Positions 35,659-43,302 of a stretch of 64,000 nucleotides of DNA are shown here, piece by piece. A program made the translations under genes and the position numbers. Every line of letters starts with the position of its first letter. Position 1 is the stretch's first letter. A model generated the notes under the pieces. It was not told the origin of the DNA. It made no database searches and was given only the letters and a program-made list of their open reading frames with translations. This DNA is from Meinhardsimonia xiamenensis (GTDB taxonomy: Bacteria; Pseudomonadota; Alphaproteobacteria; Rhodobacterales; Rhodobacteraceae). The stretch covers positions 317,501 to 381,500 of the forward strand of contig NZ_FNFV01000001.1 of the NCBI RefSeq assembly GCF_900102905.1, in the 5' to 3' direction.

Positions 35659-35678
35659 TTGACCGAACGGCCGGTCAA
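35659..35678. promoter_or_regulatory. 20-bp TetR-type palindrome upstream of dctP
   Basis: TTGACCGAACGGCCGGTCAA is symmetric at 8 of 10 base-pair steps, with perfect 7-base arms TTGACCG and CGGTCAA. The GACCG...CGGTC pattern is typical of TetR-family operators in fatty acid and aromatic catabolism. It ends 2 bases from the acyl-CoA ligase stop and lies about 130 bases before dctP; on the minus strand its first six bases, TTGACC, could serve as a -35 box. No TetR gene is in the window. Confidence 0.6.
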
Positions 35679-35680
35679 AA

Positions 35681-37162
35681 TCAAGTCTCGGCATTCTCGC
35701 CGGCGTGCATGGAAGCGATCATTCTCCGCACTTCCGCGGCGACGACCTTGCCCATGGCGTTGCGGGGCAGTGCCTCGACGAACACGACCACGCGCGGCCG
35801 CTTGTAGCGGGCGATGCGCCCTTCGAGATGGCCGAGCACCGATTCGGGCGTGAGCGCGGGGTCGGCGCGCACCACCACGGCAACCGGCACCTCGCCCCAT
35901 TTCGCGTCCGGTCGGCCGACCACGGCCACCTCGCGGATGCCCGGATGGTCGCGCAGCACCCGCTCGATCTCGGCGGGGTAGATGTTTTCGCCGCCGGAGA
36001 TGATCACATGCTTGATCCGGTCGCGAAACCAGTAAAGGCCGTTCTCGTCGCGCCTCGCCACATCGCCGGTGCGAAACCAGCCGTCGCGCATCGCCGCCGC
36101 GGTTTCCTCCGGCGCGCGCCAGTATTCGATAAGCGTGTTCGGCCCCTTCACCCAGATCTCGCCCGACTCGCCGGGGCCGGCGTCGCTTCCGTCGCCCTTG
36201 ACCAGCCGGATCTCGCAGGCCGAGCCCGCCCGGCCAATGGAGCCCACCGTCGCATGGGCCTCTTCCACCCGCTGGTAGATGGCGAAGGGCGCTGTTTCGG
36301 TTGCGCCGTAGATCTGGATCACCGGCACGCCTCGGGCGTGCACCGCCTCGATCAGCGGCACCGGCACATCCGTCGAGCCGATGGAGATGGCGCGCAGGCG
36401 TGAGAGGTCAGCCGCCGCCCACTGGGGCGTTTCCATCACCGCCTGCAGCACCGTCGGCACGGTGATGGCGAGATCGACGCGGGCGAGCGCCTGCGCCATC
36501 GCCGCCGGCTCGAAGCGCCGGTGCAGCTCCACGGTCGCGCCGATGGAAAAGGCCGGCGTGCAGAGGATGTTGAGCCCGCCCACATGGAAGAGCGGCAGCA
36601 CGTTCAGCACCGTGTCGTCAGGGGTCATGGCGTGCGCCTCGACGCTCATCGCCGCATTGGCGACAAGCGCGGCCTGGGTGAGCACCGCGCCCTTGGGCCG
36701 GCCGGTGGAGCCGGATGTGTAGACGATCAGAAGCGGGTCGTCCTCGCCCGCCGCCTCGGCTTTCGCGGGCCTGCCTTCCGGCAGGGGCGCGCCCGCGGCC
36801 ACCACGCGGCGGCCGGAAAGGTGGCGCGCGGCACCGGCGAAGTCCTCGTCATGGATCACCAGCGTCGGATCGCAGCTTTCCACGATCTGCGCGATCTCGC
36901 CCTCGGCGAGCCGCCAGTTCAAAGGCACCAGCATCGCGCCCAGCCGGGCGCAGGCGAAGAGCAGGATGAACACCTCGGGCGCGTTGAGCCCATACCACGC
37001 CACCCGGTCGCCGCGCCCGACGCCCGCGCGCCTCAGCGCCTCTGCCCGCGCGTCGATCTCGCCTGCGACATCGCCGTAGTTCAGCGCCGCGCCCTCGAAG
37101 ATCAGCGCAGGCTTCTCAGGCTGTGCGGCGGCTTTTTCAGCGATCCAGCGGTCAATCGTCAT
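35681..37162 (-). CDS. Acyl-CoA/carboxylate-CoA ligase (AMP-binding family)
   Basis: A 493-residue adenylate-forming enzyme. P-loop 'IVYTSGSTGRPKGAVLTQ', 'QIYGATETAP', 'GWFRTGDVARRDENG' with 'RDRIKHVIISGGENIYPAEIE' (partly shown), and the final catalytic Lys in 'LPRNAMGKVVAAEV' are present. Short length (about 500) and sequence style resemble ligases for aromatic and short-chain carboxylates (FadD13/cyclohexanecarboxylate/coumarate-type). The substrate is not determinable. Its start overlaps the dehydrogenase gene's end by 11 bases, so the two act together. Confidence 0.9.
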   Translation of the reverse strand: MTIDRWIAEKAAAQPEKPALIFEGAALNYGDVAGEIDARAEALRRAGVGRGDRVAWYGLNAPEVFILLFACARLGAMLVPLNWRLAEGEIAQIVESCDPTLVIHDEDFAGAARHLSGRRVVAAGAPLPEGRPAKAEAAGEDDPLLIVYTSGSTGRPKGAVLTQAALVANAAMSVEAHAMTPDDTVLNVLPLFHVGGLNILCTPAFSIGATVELHRRFEPAAMAQALARVDLAITVPTVLQAVMETPQWAAADLSRLRAISIGSTDVPVPLIEAVHARGVPVIQIYGATETAPFAIYQRVEEAHATVGSIGRAGSACEIRLVKGDGSDAGPGESGEIWVKGPNTLIEYWRAPEETAAAMRDGWFRTGDVARRDENGLYWFRDRIKHVIISGGENIYPAEIERVLRDHPGIREVAVVGRPDAKWGEVPVAVVVRADPALTPESVLGHLEGRIARYKRPRVVVFVEALPRNAMGKVVAAEVRRMIASMHAGENAET

Positions 37163-38402
37163 CCGTCTCGCCCGGCTCGTAGAGCGCCTCGCGCCCCAGC
37201 TTGTCGAGGCAGAGCTCCGCCGTCCAGGGCAGCATGAGCGAGCCGCAGCGGCTGTCGCGGTAGAGCCGTTCGAGCGGCAGGCTCCTCAGCATCGACTGCC
37301 CGCCGCAGGTGCGGATGGCAAGCTGGGCGATCTCGTTGGCGTTCTCCATCACCATGTATTGCGCCGACCAGGCACGCATCAGGCTGTCCTTCGAGGGGTC
37401 GGGCCGCGCCTCGGAGATGGCCTGAAACCAAACCGCCTTCGTCGCCTCCAGCATCACCCGCATCTGGGCGACGGCAAGCTGCTTGGTGGGATACATCCGC
37501 CGCTTCACAGGCGGCATCCCCGGCACCTCGCCCCTGAGATAGGCGACGGTGAAGTCATAGGCGGCCTGGGCCAGCCCCATGTAGGTTGGCGTCAGCGTCA
37601 TGAACATGTGCGGCCAGCGGCTCGCGGCGGCGGCATAGACGCCCTCGGGCATCAGCTGCGCCTCGTCGGGCACGAAGACATCCTCGAAGAGAAGGTTGCG
37701 CGAGACGGTGCCGCGCATGCCCAACGGATCCCAGTCGCCCACCACCTTCACGCCCTCGGCCGTTGCGGGCACGGCGAGATACATGGTGTTGCGCCGCGAA
37801 GGCTCCTCGTCGGGCGAATGCAGCGCGGTGCAGAGCACGCCGTAATAGTCGGCGTGTCCGGCAAGCGAGGCGAAGATCTTCTTGCCCGTCACCCGCCAGC
37901 CGCCATCGACCTTCAGCGCGGTGGTGCCGAAGGCCTTGAAGCCCGCCGCCGCCGCGCCGCCTTCGGAGAAGGGCTGGGCGTAGATCGCGCCCTCCTCGAG
38001 GACGCGCCGGTAGTGGATGCGCCGCATCGCGTGGTGGCGGGCGCGCGTCTCGGGGTCGAGGTCGAGCTTGTCGAGCAGATCGCCCGTCCACAAACACGAG
38101 GAGACATGCATGTTGAAGGTCAGCGCGGTGGCCCCGCAATAGCGCCCGATCTCGGCGGCCGTCAGCATGTAGGTCTTCAGGTCCGCCCCGATCCCGCCTT
38201 CCGATTCGGGAATGCAGATGCCCAGAAGCCCGGCCTCGGCGAGGTCGCGGTAGTTCTCGGTGGGGAAGGTCGCCTCGCGGTCATATTTCGGCGCGCGCGG
38301 GGCGAATTTCTCCGCCGCCAGCGCGCGGGCGCGGGCGGTGAGTTCGGCCTGCTTGTCGGTGAGCTTCCAGGCCTCTGGGTCGAAAATCGGCTGGTCGGTC
38401 AT
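37152..38402 (-). CDS. Acyl-CoA dehydrogenase-family flavoprotein with atypical active-site region
   Basis: A 416-residue ACAD-fold protein: 'GLLGICIPESEGGIGADLKTY', 'GWRVTGKKIFASLAGHADYY', 'RTCGGQSMLRSLPLERLYRDSR' (partly shown). In standard family members 'IYEGT' supplies the catalytic Glu about eight residues after YRD; here that region reads 'CGSLMLPWTAELCLDKLG', so Glu is absent at that position and a base elsewhere, as in isovaleryl-CoA dehydrogenase, or a different reaction (for example hydroxylation) must be considered. ATG 38402 chosen; a TTG six codons upstream is possible. Overlaps the ligase gene by 11 bases. Confidence 0.85.
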   Translation of the reverse strand: MTDQPIFDPEAWKLTDKQAELTARARALAAEKFAPRAPKYDREATFPTENYRDLAEAGLLGICIPESEGGIGADLKTYMLTAAEIGRYCGATALTFNMHVSSCLWTGDLLDKLDLDPETRARHHAMRRIHYRRVLEEGAIYAQPFSEGGAAAAGFKAFGTTALKVDGGWRVTGKKIFASLAGHADYYGVLCTALHSPDEEPSRRNTMYLAVPATAEGVKVVGDWDPLGMRGTVSRNLLFEDVFVPDEAQLMPEGVYAAAASRWPHMFMTLTPTYMGLAQAAYDFTVAYLRGEVPGMPPVKRRMYPTKQLAVAQMRVMLEATKAVWFQAISEARPDPSKDSLMRAWSAQYMVMENANEIAQLAIRTCGGQSMLRSLPLERLYRDSRCGSLMLPWTAELCLDKLGREALYEPGETDDD

Positions 38403-38471
38403 AACGGTTTCACTTGGCAAGAGATGGTTTCGTCAGGAGTTGAGGGCAGCGCGCGCCCCGGGGTGGGCGCT

Positions 38472-38508
38472 GGCAGCGCCCGCCCATGGGGGCGGGGCGG
38501 GCGCTGCC
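38472..38508. promoter_or_regulatory. Perfect 14-bp stem between hydrolase and dehydrogenase genes
   Basis: GGCAGCGCCCGCCC (38472-38485) and GGGCGGGCGCTGCC (38495-38508) are exact inverse complements with a 9-base loop. It lies in the 186-base gap inside the minus-strand gene run, with no T-run on either side. Such a stem could end part of the transcription, block exonucleases, or be processed, allowing different levels of the dioxygenase-hydrolase and dehydrogenase-ligase modules. Confidence 0.6.
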
Positions 38509-38588
38509 TGGGCCTGACGGCCCGGGCGGGACAGTGAAGAAGGGGGCACCCTCCTCGCCAAGAGCAGGCCCGGCCCAAGGCAGGTGCC

Positions 38589-39392
38589 TCAGGCGCGCTC
38601 TTCATTTTCCACTCGCCCCAGAAACGCCGCGATGATCGCGTTCACCTCATCGGGCGCCTCGAGCTCGATCATGTGCCCCGCCCCCTCGATCACATGGAAC
38701 TCCGCGCGCGGCGTCTTCGCCGCCATCCGCTCCATGGTGCGGGCAGGCGCGTTGCGGTCCTCCGAGCCCGCGATCAGGCAGGCGGGCAGATCGAGCGCGG
38801 CAAGTGCGTCGCGCCGGTCGAAGGTGACGAGGCATTCGAGAATGCCACGCCATGTCTCCTCGCTCACCCGCGCCATCGAGGCGGCCACCGAGCCGATGCA
38901 GGCGGCATCGGCGATGGGGCCGACGAGATCGGGGGCAGAAGCCTCGGCCATCTCGGCCATGCTCATGCCTTCCTCGAGCGGCTTCAGCCGCGCCTCGAGA
39001 AAGGCCCGCTTGAAGCTGTCGTCGCGCCCGCCGAAGGCGGGGGTGGAGCCGATGATGGTGAGGCTTGCCACCTGATCGGGCTGGCGCACCGCGTGCTCGA
39101 GCGCCACCATCCCCCCGATCGAGTGGCCGACGAGATGCGCGCGCTGAAGCCCCAGCGCCTCGATGAAGCGGCCAAGCGCGGCGGAAAGCGACTGAAAGCT
39201 CGGCGGCCATTCTCCCCGCGCGCTCGCCCCGTATCCCGGCATGTTCCATGCGATCACGCGAAACCCGGCCAGACCTTCGAGCTGGGGGCGGAAGCTCTCG
39301 GTATCGCCTCCGATCCCGTGCAGGCAGATGACGGCCGGGCCTTCGCCCGCTTCGGCATATTCGATGCCCGCGGCAATCTTCGTCTCGGTCAT
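38589..39392 (-). CDS. Alpha/beta-fold hydrolase, NicD-like (candidate N-formylmaleamate deformylase)
   Basis: A 267-residue serine hydrolase with triad Ser91 ('LVGHSIGGMVAL'), Asp212 ('AGSEDRNAP') and His240 ('GAGHMIELE'), and oxyanion loop 'CLHGIGGDTESF'. The family includes 3-oxoadipate enol-lactonases and NicD/PicE, which remove formate from N-formylmaleamate. The NicD guess rests on its partner: the start overlaps the stop of the NicX-like dioxygenase by 4 bases, so both are made together. Sequence alone does not distinguish these activities. Confidence 0.8.
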   Translation of the reverse strand: MTETKIAAGIEYAEAGEGPAVICLHGIGGDTESFRPQLEGLAGFRVIAWNMPGYGASARGEWPPSFQSLSAALGRFIEALGLQRAHLVGHSIGGMVALEHAVRQPDQVASLTIIGSTPAFGGRDDSFKRAFLEARLKPLEEGMSMAEMAEASAPDLVGPIADAACIGSVAASMARVSEETWRGILECLVTFDRRDALAALDLPACLIAGSEDRNAPARTMERMAAKTPRAEFHVIEGAGHMIELEAPDEVNAIIAAFLGRVENEERA

Positions 39393-40423
39393 TGCAGCAC
39401 CCCTCCGAGCACCACCGCGCTGCCGTCGAGCGCGATGTCGCAGCCCATCATCGGCAGGTCGAAATGGCCGCGCGTGAAACGGCCCGCGAATTCATTGGCG
39501 CCGGTGGAGAAGAGAAAGTTTCCCGGCACCGCCCTGAGTTCGGTGCCGTTCGTGTCGCGCCTGTCATACATGGTCAGCGCCTCGTAGCGCGCGCCGGGGT
39601 TGAAGCCCCAACCGACATGGCTCACGGCATAGGCCTCGCGCTCGCCGAAACCGGCGAGATAGTCACGCATGAGCTCCGCATCGGTGCCCTGCCCGGTGAT
39701 GGCGGTGACGTAGTCTTCCTCGATCACGAGATCGACGGCGGAGTCGAAGTAGCGCTTGAAGGTGAGGTTGATGTCGCCGGGCCGGTAATGCAGCCGCCCG
39801 TTCACTGCGCCTGCGCGCGGGAAGCTCACCACGATGCCGCCGGGCCAATGGGCGAGCGTGCCCGGCCGGTCCGTCCAGCCCCACACGCCCACGGTGGCCG
39901 CGCCATCCATCGACACGCGCAGGTCGGTGCCCGCGTCCGAGCGCACCGTCATCATCTCCGCCGCCCGGCAGCGCGCCACCGCCTCCTTCGCGCGCTCCTT
40001 CAGATCGGGCGTCGGCACGGTGCGCGCCAGCGCCTCGGGGTGTTCGTTGGAGACGGTCATGATCCGCGCGCCCCCGCGCAGGATCTCGCCCGTCTGGGAG
40101 CTGTGCATCAGCCCCTCGAGCGTGAGGTCGATGACCACATCGGCCTGCGCCAGCGCCTTCACCGCCAGCGCCTGCCCCTCGAGCGCGAGGCTCGCGCCGG
40201 TGGAACGGATGATCGGGCCGGCGGGGTGCGGCGGTGTCGGCACCTGAAGGTGGAAGAAGGGCACGCGCATCTGCCCCAGCGCCAGTTCGGCCAGATGCAC
40301 ATTGAGGGCGCGCGACTGGGTCTCGCTCAGAATCACCACCTGTTCGCTGGTGCGGATCGCGCACATCTCGAAGACGCGCGCGAAGGCATCGATCCAGGCG
40401 CTCTCGATCCGGTCGCTCAGCAT
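39389..40423 (-). CDS. NicX-like extradiol ring-cleavage dioxygenase (2,5-dihydroxypyridine 5,6-dioxygenase family)
   Basis: A 344-residue protein that resembles Pseudomonas putida NicX along most of its length: 'HWPGGIVVSFP', 'GDINLTFKRYF', 'MRDYLAGFGEREAYAVSHVGWG' (partly shown), 'MYDRRDTNG', 'GNFLFSTGAN' and 'HFDLPMMGCDIALDG'. The three Fe(II) ligands proposed for NicX (His265, His318, Asp320, as I recall) correspond to His269, His320 and Asp322. The fold is shared with M29 aminopeptidases, so an old annotation as leucyl aminopeptidase is possible. It would open a 2,5-dihydroxypyridine-like ring with O2. First gene of the run, divergent from a MarR regulator. Confidence 0.75.
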   Translation of the reverse strand: MLSDRIESAWIDAFARVFEMCAIRTSEQVVILSETQSRALNVHLAELALGQMRVPFFHLQVPTPPHPAGPIIRSTGASLALEGQALAVKALAQADVVIDLTLEGLMHSSQTGEILRGGARIMTVSNEHPEALARTVPTPDLKERAKEAVARCRAAEMMTVRSDAGTDLRVSMDGAATVGVWGWTDRPGTLAHWPGGIVVSFPRAGAVNGRLHYRPGDINLTFKRYFDSAVDLVIEEDYVTAITGQGTDAELMRDYLAGFGEREAYAVSHVGWGFNPGARYEALTMYDRRDTNGTELRAVPGNFLFSTGANEFAGRFTRGHFDLPMMGCDIALDGSAVVLGGVLQ

Positions 40424-40443
40424 GGCCCCTCCTCCCTCGGGTC

Positions 40444-40479
40444 ACGTTACATGAAGGATCATATGATGCAATTTCATAT
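40444..40479 (-). promoter_or_regulatory. Predicted promoter of the nicX-like gene with nested MarR-type dyads
   Basis: On the minus strand TTGCAT (complement of 40466-40471) and TAACGT (complement of 40444-40449) are 16 bases apart. The perfect palindrome ATCATATGAT (40458-40467) lies in the spacer, and a second dyad ATATGA-N7-TCATAT (40461-40479) covers the -35 box. This AT-rich patch stands out in GC-rich DNA and lies in the 76-base gap between the divergent regulator and its presumed target, the usual site for MarR autoregulation and repression. Confidence 0.55.
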
Positions 40480-40499
40480 TTCGGCGCTATTCTCGGCCC

Positions 40500-40934
40500 A
40501 TGGCGCGCTTTACCGATGATTATCTTCTCTACCTTCTCGCCCAGGCCAGCCACCGCGCCTCGGCCGAGTTTCACGCCCGGCTGGCCGGGCAGGGCGTTGC
40601 CGTGTCGACCTGGCGCATCCTCGCCACGCTCTACCCTGATTCGCCGGCGACGATCGGGGAGCTTGCGCGCTCCTGCCTCGCCAAGCAGCCGACCATGACG
40701 CGGCAGGTGGCGCGGCTCGAGGCGCAGGGGCTTGTGAAGCGGCGCATGGCCGAGGGCGACCGGCGGCGGGTGGTGGTGCGGCTCACCGAGAAGGGGCGCA
40801 ACATGGCCGCCGGGCTGGCAGCACAGGCACGCGCGCATGAGATGCGCCTGCTTGCCGGTCTTGGCGAGGAGGCGGCGGCGCGGCTGAAAGAGACCCTGCG
40901 CGGGCTCCTATCCGAAAAGGGCGGAAGCGCCTGA
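40500..40934 (+). CDS. MarR-family transcriptional regulator
   Basis: A 144-residue winged-helix protein: helices 'YLLYLLAQASHRASAEFHARL', recognition region 'IGELARSCLAKQPTMTRQVARLEAQGLV' (shown in part) and wing 'RRMAEGDRRRVVVRLTEKG'. MarR proteins controlling aromatic catabolism bind the aromatic acid or its CoA ester; NicR and PicR, regulators of nicotinate and picolinate breakdown, also belong here. Divergent from the NicX-like gene, hence its likely regulator. The start ATG 40500 is unambiguous, with a weak ribosome site. Confidence 0.9.
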   Translation: MARFTDDYLLYLLAQASHRASAEFHARLAGQGVAVSTWRILATLYPDSPATIGELARSCLAKQPTMTRQVARLEAQGLVKRRMAEGDRRRVVVRLTEKGRNMAAGLAAQARAHEMRLLAGLGEEAAARLKETLRGLLSEKGGSA

Positions 40935-40954
40935 CGGCCGCCGCGGGCCCGCCG

Positions 40955-40983
40955 AAAAAGAAAAACCCGGGCCTGCGCCCGGG
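40955..40983 (-). terminator. Rho-independent terminator of tRNA-Lys
   Basis: On the minus strand CCCGGGC (complement of 40977-40983) and GCCCGGG (complement of 40966-40972) form a 7-pair stem with a 4-base loop, followed by TTTTTCTTTTT (40955-40965). It begins 12 bases beyond the tRNA 3' end. A textbook intrinsic terminator. Confidence 0.85.
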
Positions 40984-40994
40984 GCGTGGAGGGG

Positions 40995-41070
40995 TGGTGA
41001 GCCGTGCTGGACTCGAACCAGCGACCTACTGATTAAAAGTCAGTTGCTCTACCAACTGAGCTAACGGCCC
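40995..41070 (-). tRNA. tRNA-Lys (anticodon TTT)
   Basis: The minus strand reads GGGCCGTTAGCTCAGTTGGT at the 5' end and folds as a 76-base tRNA: acceptor GGGCCGT/ACGGCTC (one G-T pair), D-arm with AGCTCAGTTGGTAGAGC, anticodon arm CTGAC-TTTTAAT-(C)AG with anticodon TTT, T-arm with GGTTCGAGTCC, discriminator A and genome-encoded CCA. Followed by a strong intrinsic terminator. Confidence 0.96.
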
Positions 41071-41209
41071 GACCCCCAACCGCCCGGCCGCGTGCGACCC
41101 GGCGATCACGGGGTGCTGTCTAGGGGCAAGCGCGGCAGGGGTCAAGCGCGTTTTGGCCTCGCACGCGGGGCTATGGCGTCGGGGCTGCGCGGGCGCTATA
41201 TCCGGCGCG

Positions 41210-42049
41210 ATGAGCGCGACCGATCTCTCCCAGTTCGCCCGGTTCATGAAGATGCACGGGCTTGGCAACGACTTCGTGGTGTATGACCGCCGCGAGGGCG
41301 GCGGGCGGCCGCCGGCGGCACTGGTGCGCGCGCTGGCCGACCGCCACCGGGGGGTGGGCTTCGATCAGCTCGCCGTGGTCGAATCGGACGAGGAGGCGGA
41401 CGCCCAGCTCACCTTCTTCAATGCCGACGGCTCGGAATCGGCCGCCTGCGGCAACGCCACCCGCTGCATCGCCCGCTGGCTGATGGACGAGACCGGCAAG
41501 ACCCGCCTTGCCTTGCGCACCGGGCGCGGGGTGCTCGAGGCGGTGGATGCCGGCGGCGGGCTCGCCTCCGTCAACATGGGCCAGCCGCTCACGGGCTGGC
41601 GCGACATCCCGCTCGCGCGCGCGGCCGACACGCTGCACCTGCCGATCGAGGGCGACCCGGTGGCGACCTCCATGGGCAACCCGCATTGCACCTTCTTCGT
41701 CGAGGATGCCGAGGCGGTGGACCTTGCCGCACGCGGCCCTGTGATCGAGCGCCACCCGCTGTTTCCCGAGCGTACCAATGTGCAGTTTGCGCATCTCGCC
41801 GGGCCGGACACGCTGCGCATGCGGGTGTGGGAGCGGGGCACGGGCATCACGCTGGCCTCGGGCTCCTCCTCCTGCGCGGTGGCGGTTGCCGCGGCGCGGC
41901 GCGGGCTCACCGGCCGGCGGGTGCGGGTGATTCTCGACGGGGGCGAGATCGAGATCGACTGGCGCGAGGACGGCGTGTGGATGACCGGGCCCACGGCGCA
42001 TGTCTTTGACGGCACGCTCACGGCGGCGTTCCTGGAGGGGCTCACATGA
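41210..42049 (+). CDS. dapF: Diaminopimelate epimerase
   Basis: A 279-residue PLP-independent epimerase converting LL-DAP to meso-DAP for lysine and peptidoglycan. Active-site cysteines: Cys80 in '[16 protein letters not shown]' and Cys222 in '[14 protein letters not shown]', one for each face of the substrate. '[15 protein letters not shown]' is the N-terminal signature. ATG 41210 is preferred; the frame extends 19 codons upstream toward the tRNA. The stop overlaps mtaB by 4 bases. Confidence 0.96.
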   Translation: MSATDLSQFARFMKMHGLGNDFVVYDRREGGGRPPAALVRALADRHRGVGFDQLAVVESDEEADAQLTFFNADGSESAACGNATRCIARWLMDETGKTRLALRTGRGVLEAVDAGGGLASVNMGQPLTGWRDIPLARAADTLHLPIEGDPVATSMGNPHCTFFVEDAEAVDLAARGPVIERHPLFPERTNVQFAHLAGPDTLRMRVWERGTGITLASGSSSCAVAVAAARRGLTGRRVRVILDGGEIEIDWREDGVWMTGPTAHVFDGTLTAAFLEGLT

Positions 42050-43299
42050 GCGCGCCCCGCTTTCACACCTTCGGCTGCCGGCTGAACGCCTACGAGACCG
42101 AGGCGATGAAGAAACTCGCCGCGCGCGCCGGCGTCGAGAACGCCGTGATCATCAACACTTGCGCGGTCACGGCGGAGGCGGTGCGCAAGGCACGCTCCGA
42201 GATCCGCCGCGCCCGGCGCGAGAACCCCGAAGCCCGCATCATCGTCACCGGCTGCGCCGCCCAGACCGACCCGGAGACCTTCGCGGCGATGGAGGAGGTC
42301 GATGTGGTTCTCGGCAATGCCGAGAAGATGCGCGCCGAGACCTGGGCGCGGCTCACGCCTGATCTCATCGGCAAGACCGAGCCGGTGCAGGTCGATGACA
42401 TCATGTCGGTCACCGAGACCGCGGGGCATCTGATCGACGGTTTCGGCACGCGCGCACGCGCGCATGTGCAGATTCAGAACGGCTGCGATCACCGCTGCAC
42501 CTTCTGCATCATCCCCTATGGCCGGGGCAATTCGCGCTCGGTGCCCGCGGGCGTGGTGGTGGAGCAGATCCGCCGGCTGGTAGCGCGCGGCTACCGCGAG
42601 GTGGTGCTGACCGGCGTCGATCTGACGAGCTGGGGGGCGGATCTGCCCGGCGCGCCGCGGCTGGGCGATCTGGTCGCGCGCATCCTGCGGCTGGTGCCGG
42701 AGCTGCCGCGGCTGCGCCTGTCGTCGATCGATTCGATCGAGGTGGACGCGGCGCTGATGCGCGCGCTCGCCGAGGAGGAGCGGCTGATGCCGCATCTGCA
42801 CCTGAGCCTGCAGGCCGGCGACGACCTCATTCTCAAGCGGATGAAGCGGCGGCACTCCCGCGCCGATGCGATCGCCTTTTGCGAAGAGGCGCGGCGGCTC
42901 AGGCCCGACATCGTGTTCGGCGCCGACATCATCGCGGGTTTTCCGACCGAGACCGAGGCGATGTTTGGCAACACGCTCGCGCTCGTGGAGGAGTGCGGGC
43001 TGACCTGGCTGCATGTCTTTCCCTTCTCGCCGCGCCCCGGCACGCCCGCGGCGCGCATGCCGCAGGTCCCCGGCGCGGCGATCCGCGAACGCGCGGCGCG
43101 GCTGCGCGCGGCCGGCGAGGCGGCGGCGGCGCGCTATCTTGCCGCCCAGCAGGGGCGCGAGGCGCGGGTGCTGATGGAAGCGCCGCGGCTGGGGCGCAGC
43201 GAGCAGTTTGCCGAGGTCGTCTTCGGCGAGGATCGTCCCGTGGGTGAGATCGTCACCGCGCGCATCCGCGGCGTTGACGGCAACCGCCTGGTGGTGTGA
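42046..43299 (+). CDS. mtaB: tRNA (t6A37) methylthiotransferase MtaB
   Basis: A 417-residue radical-SAM enzyme that converts t6A to ms2t6A at position 37 of tRNA. The N-terminal UPF0004 domain has cluster cysteines Cys11, Cys39 and Cys70; the radical-SAM cluster is Cys147, Cys151, Cys154 in '[16 protein letters not shown]'. A C-terminal TRAM-like segment follows. The short '[11 protein letters not shown]' and overall length fit MtaB rather than MiaB or RimO. The substrate base is made through the Sua5 enzyme at 5.6 kb. ATGA overlap with dapF. Confidence 0.92.
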   Translation: MSAPRFHTFGCRLNAYETEAMKKLAARAGVENAVIINTCAVTAEAVRKARSEIRRARRENPEARIIVTGCAAQTDPETFAAMEEVDVVLGNAEKMRAETWARLTPDLIGKTEPVQVDDIMSVTETAGHLIDGFGTRARAHVQIQNGCDHRCTFCIIPYGRGNSRSVPAGVVVEQIRRLVARGYREVVLTGVDLTSWGADLPGAPRLGDLVARILRLVPELPRLRLSSIDSIEVDAALMRALAEEERLMPHLHLSLQAGDDLILKRMKRRHSRADAIAFCEEARRLRPDIVFGADIIAGFPTETEAMFGNTLALVEECGLTWLHVFPFSPRPGTPAARMPQVPGAAIRERAARLRAAGEAAAARYLAAQQGREARVLMEAPRLGRSEQFAEVVFGEDRPVGEIVTARIRGVDGNRLVV

Positions 43300-43302
43300 G
43301 CC

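Noticed and set aside
32560-35807. Long plus-strand frames opposite asd and the TRAP genes
   Set aside because: Their translations are charged, repetitive and without motifs; the minus strand encodes complete DctM, DctQ and DctP.
40458-40467. ATCATATGAT as a chance restriction-like palindrome
   Set aside because: Not rejected as sequence, but considered as a mere chance; kept as an operator candidate because of its AT-rich setting between a MarR gene and its neighbour.
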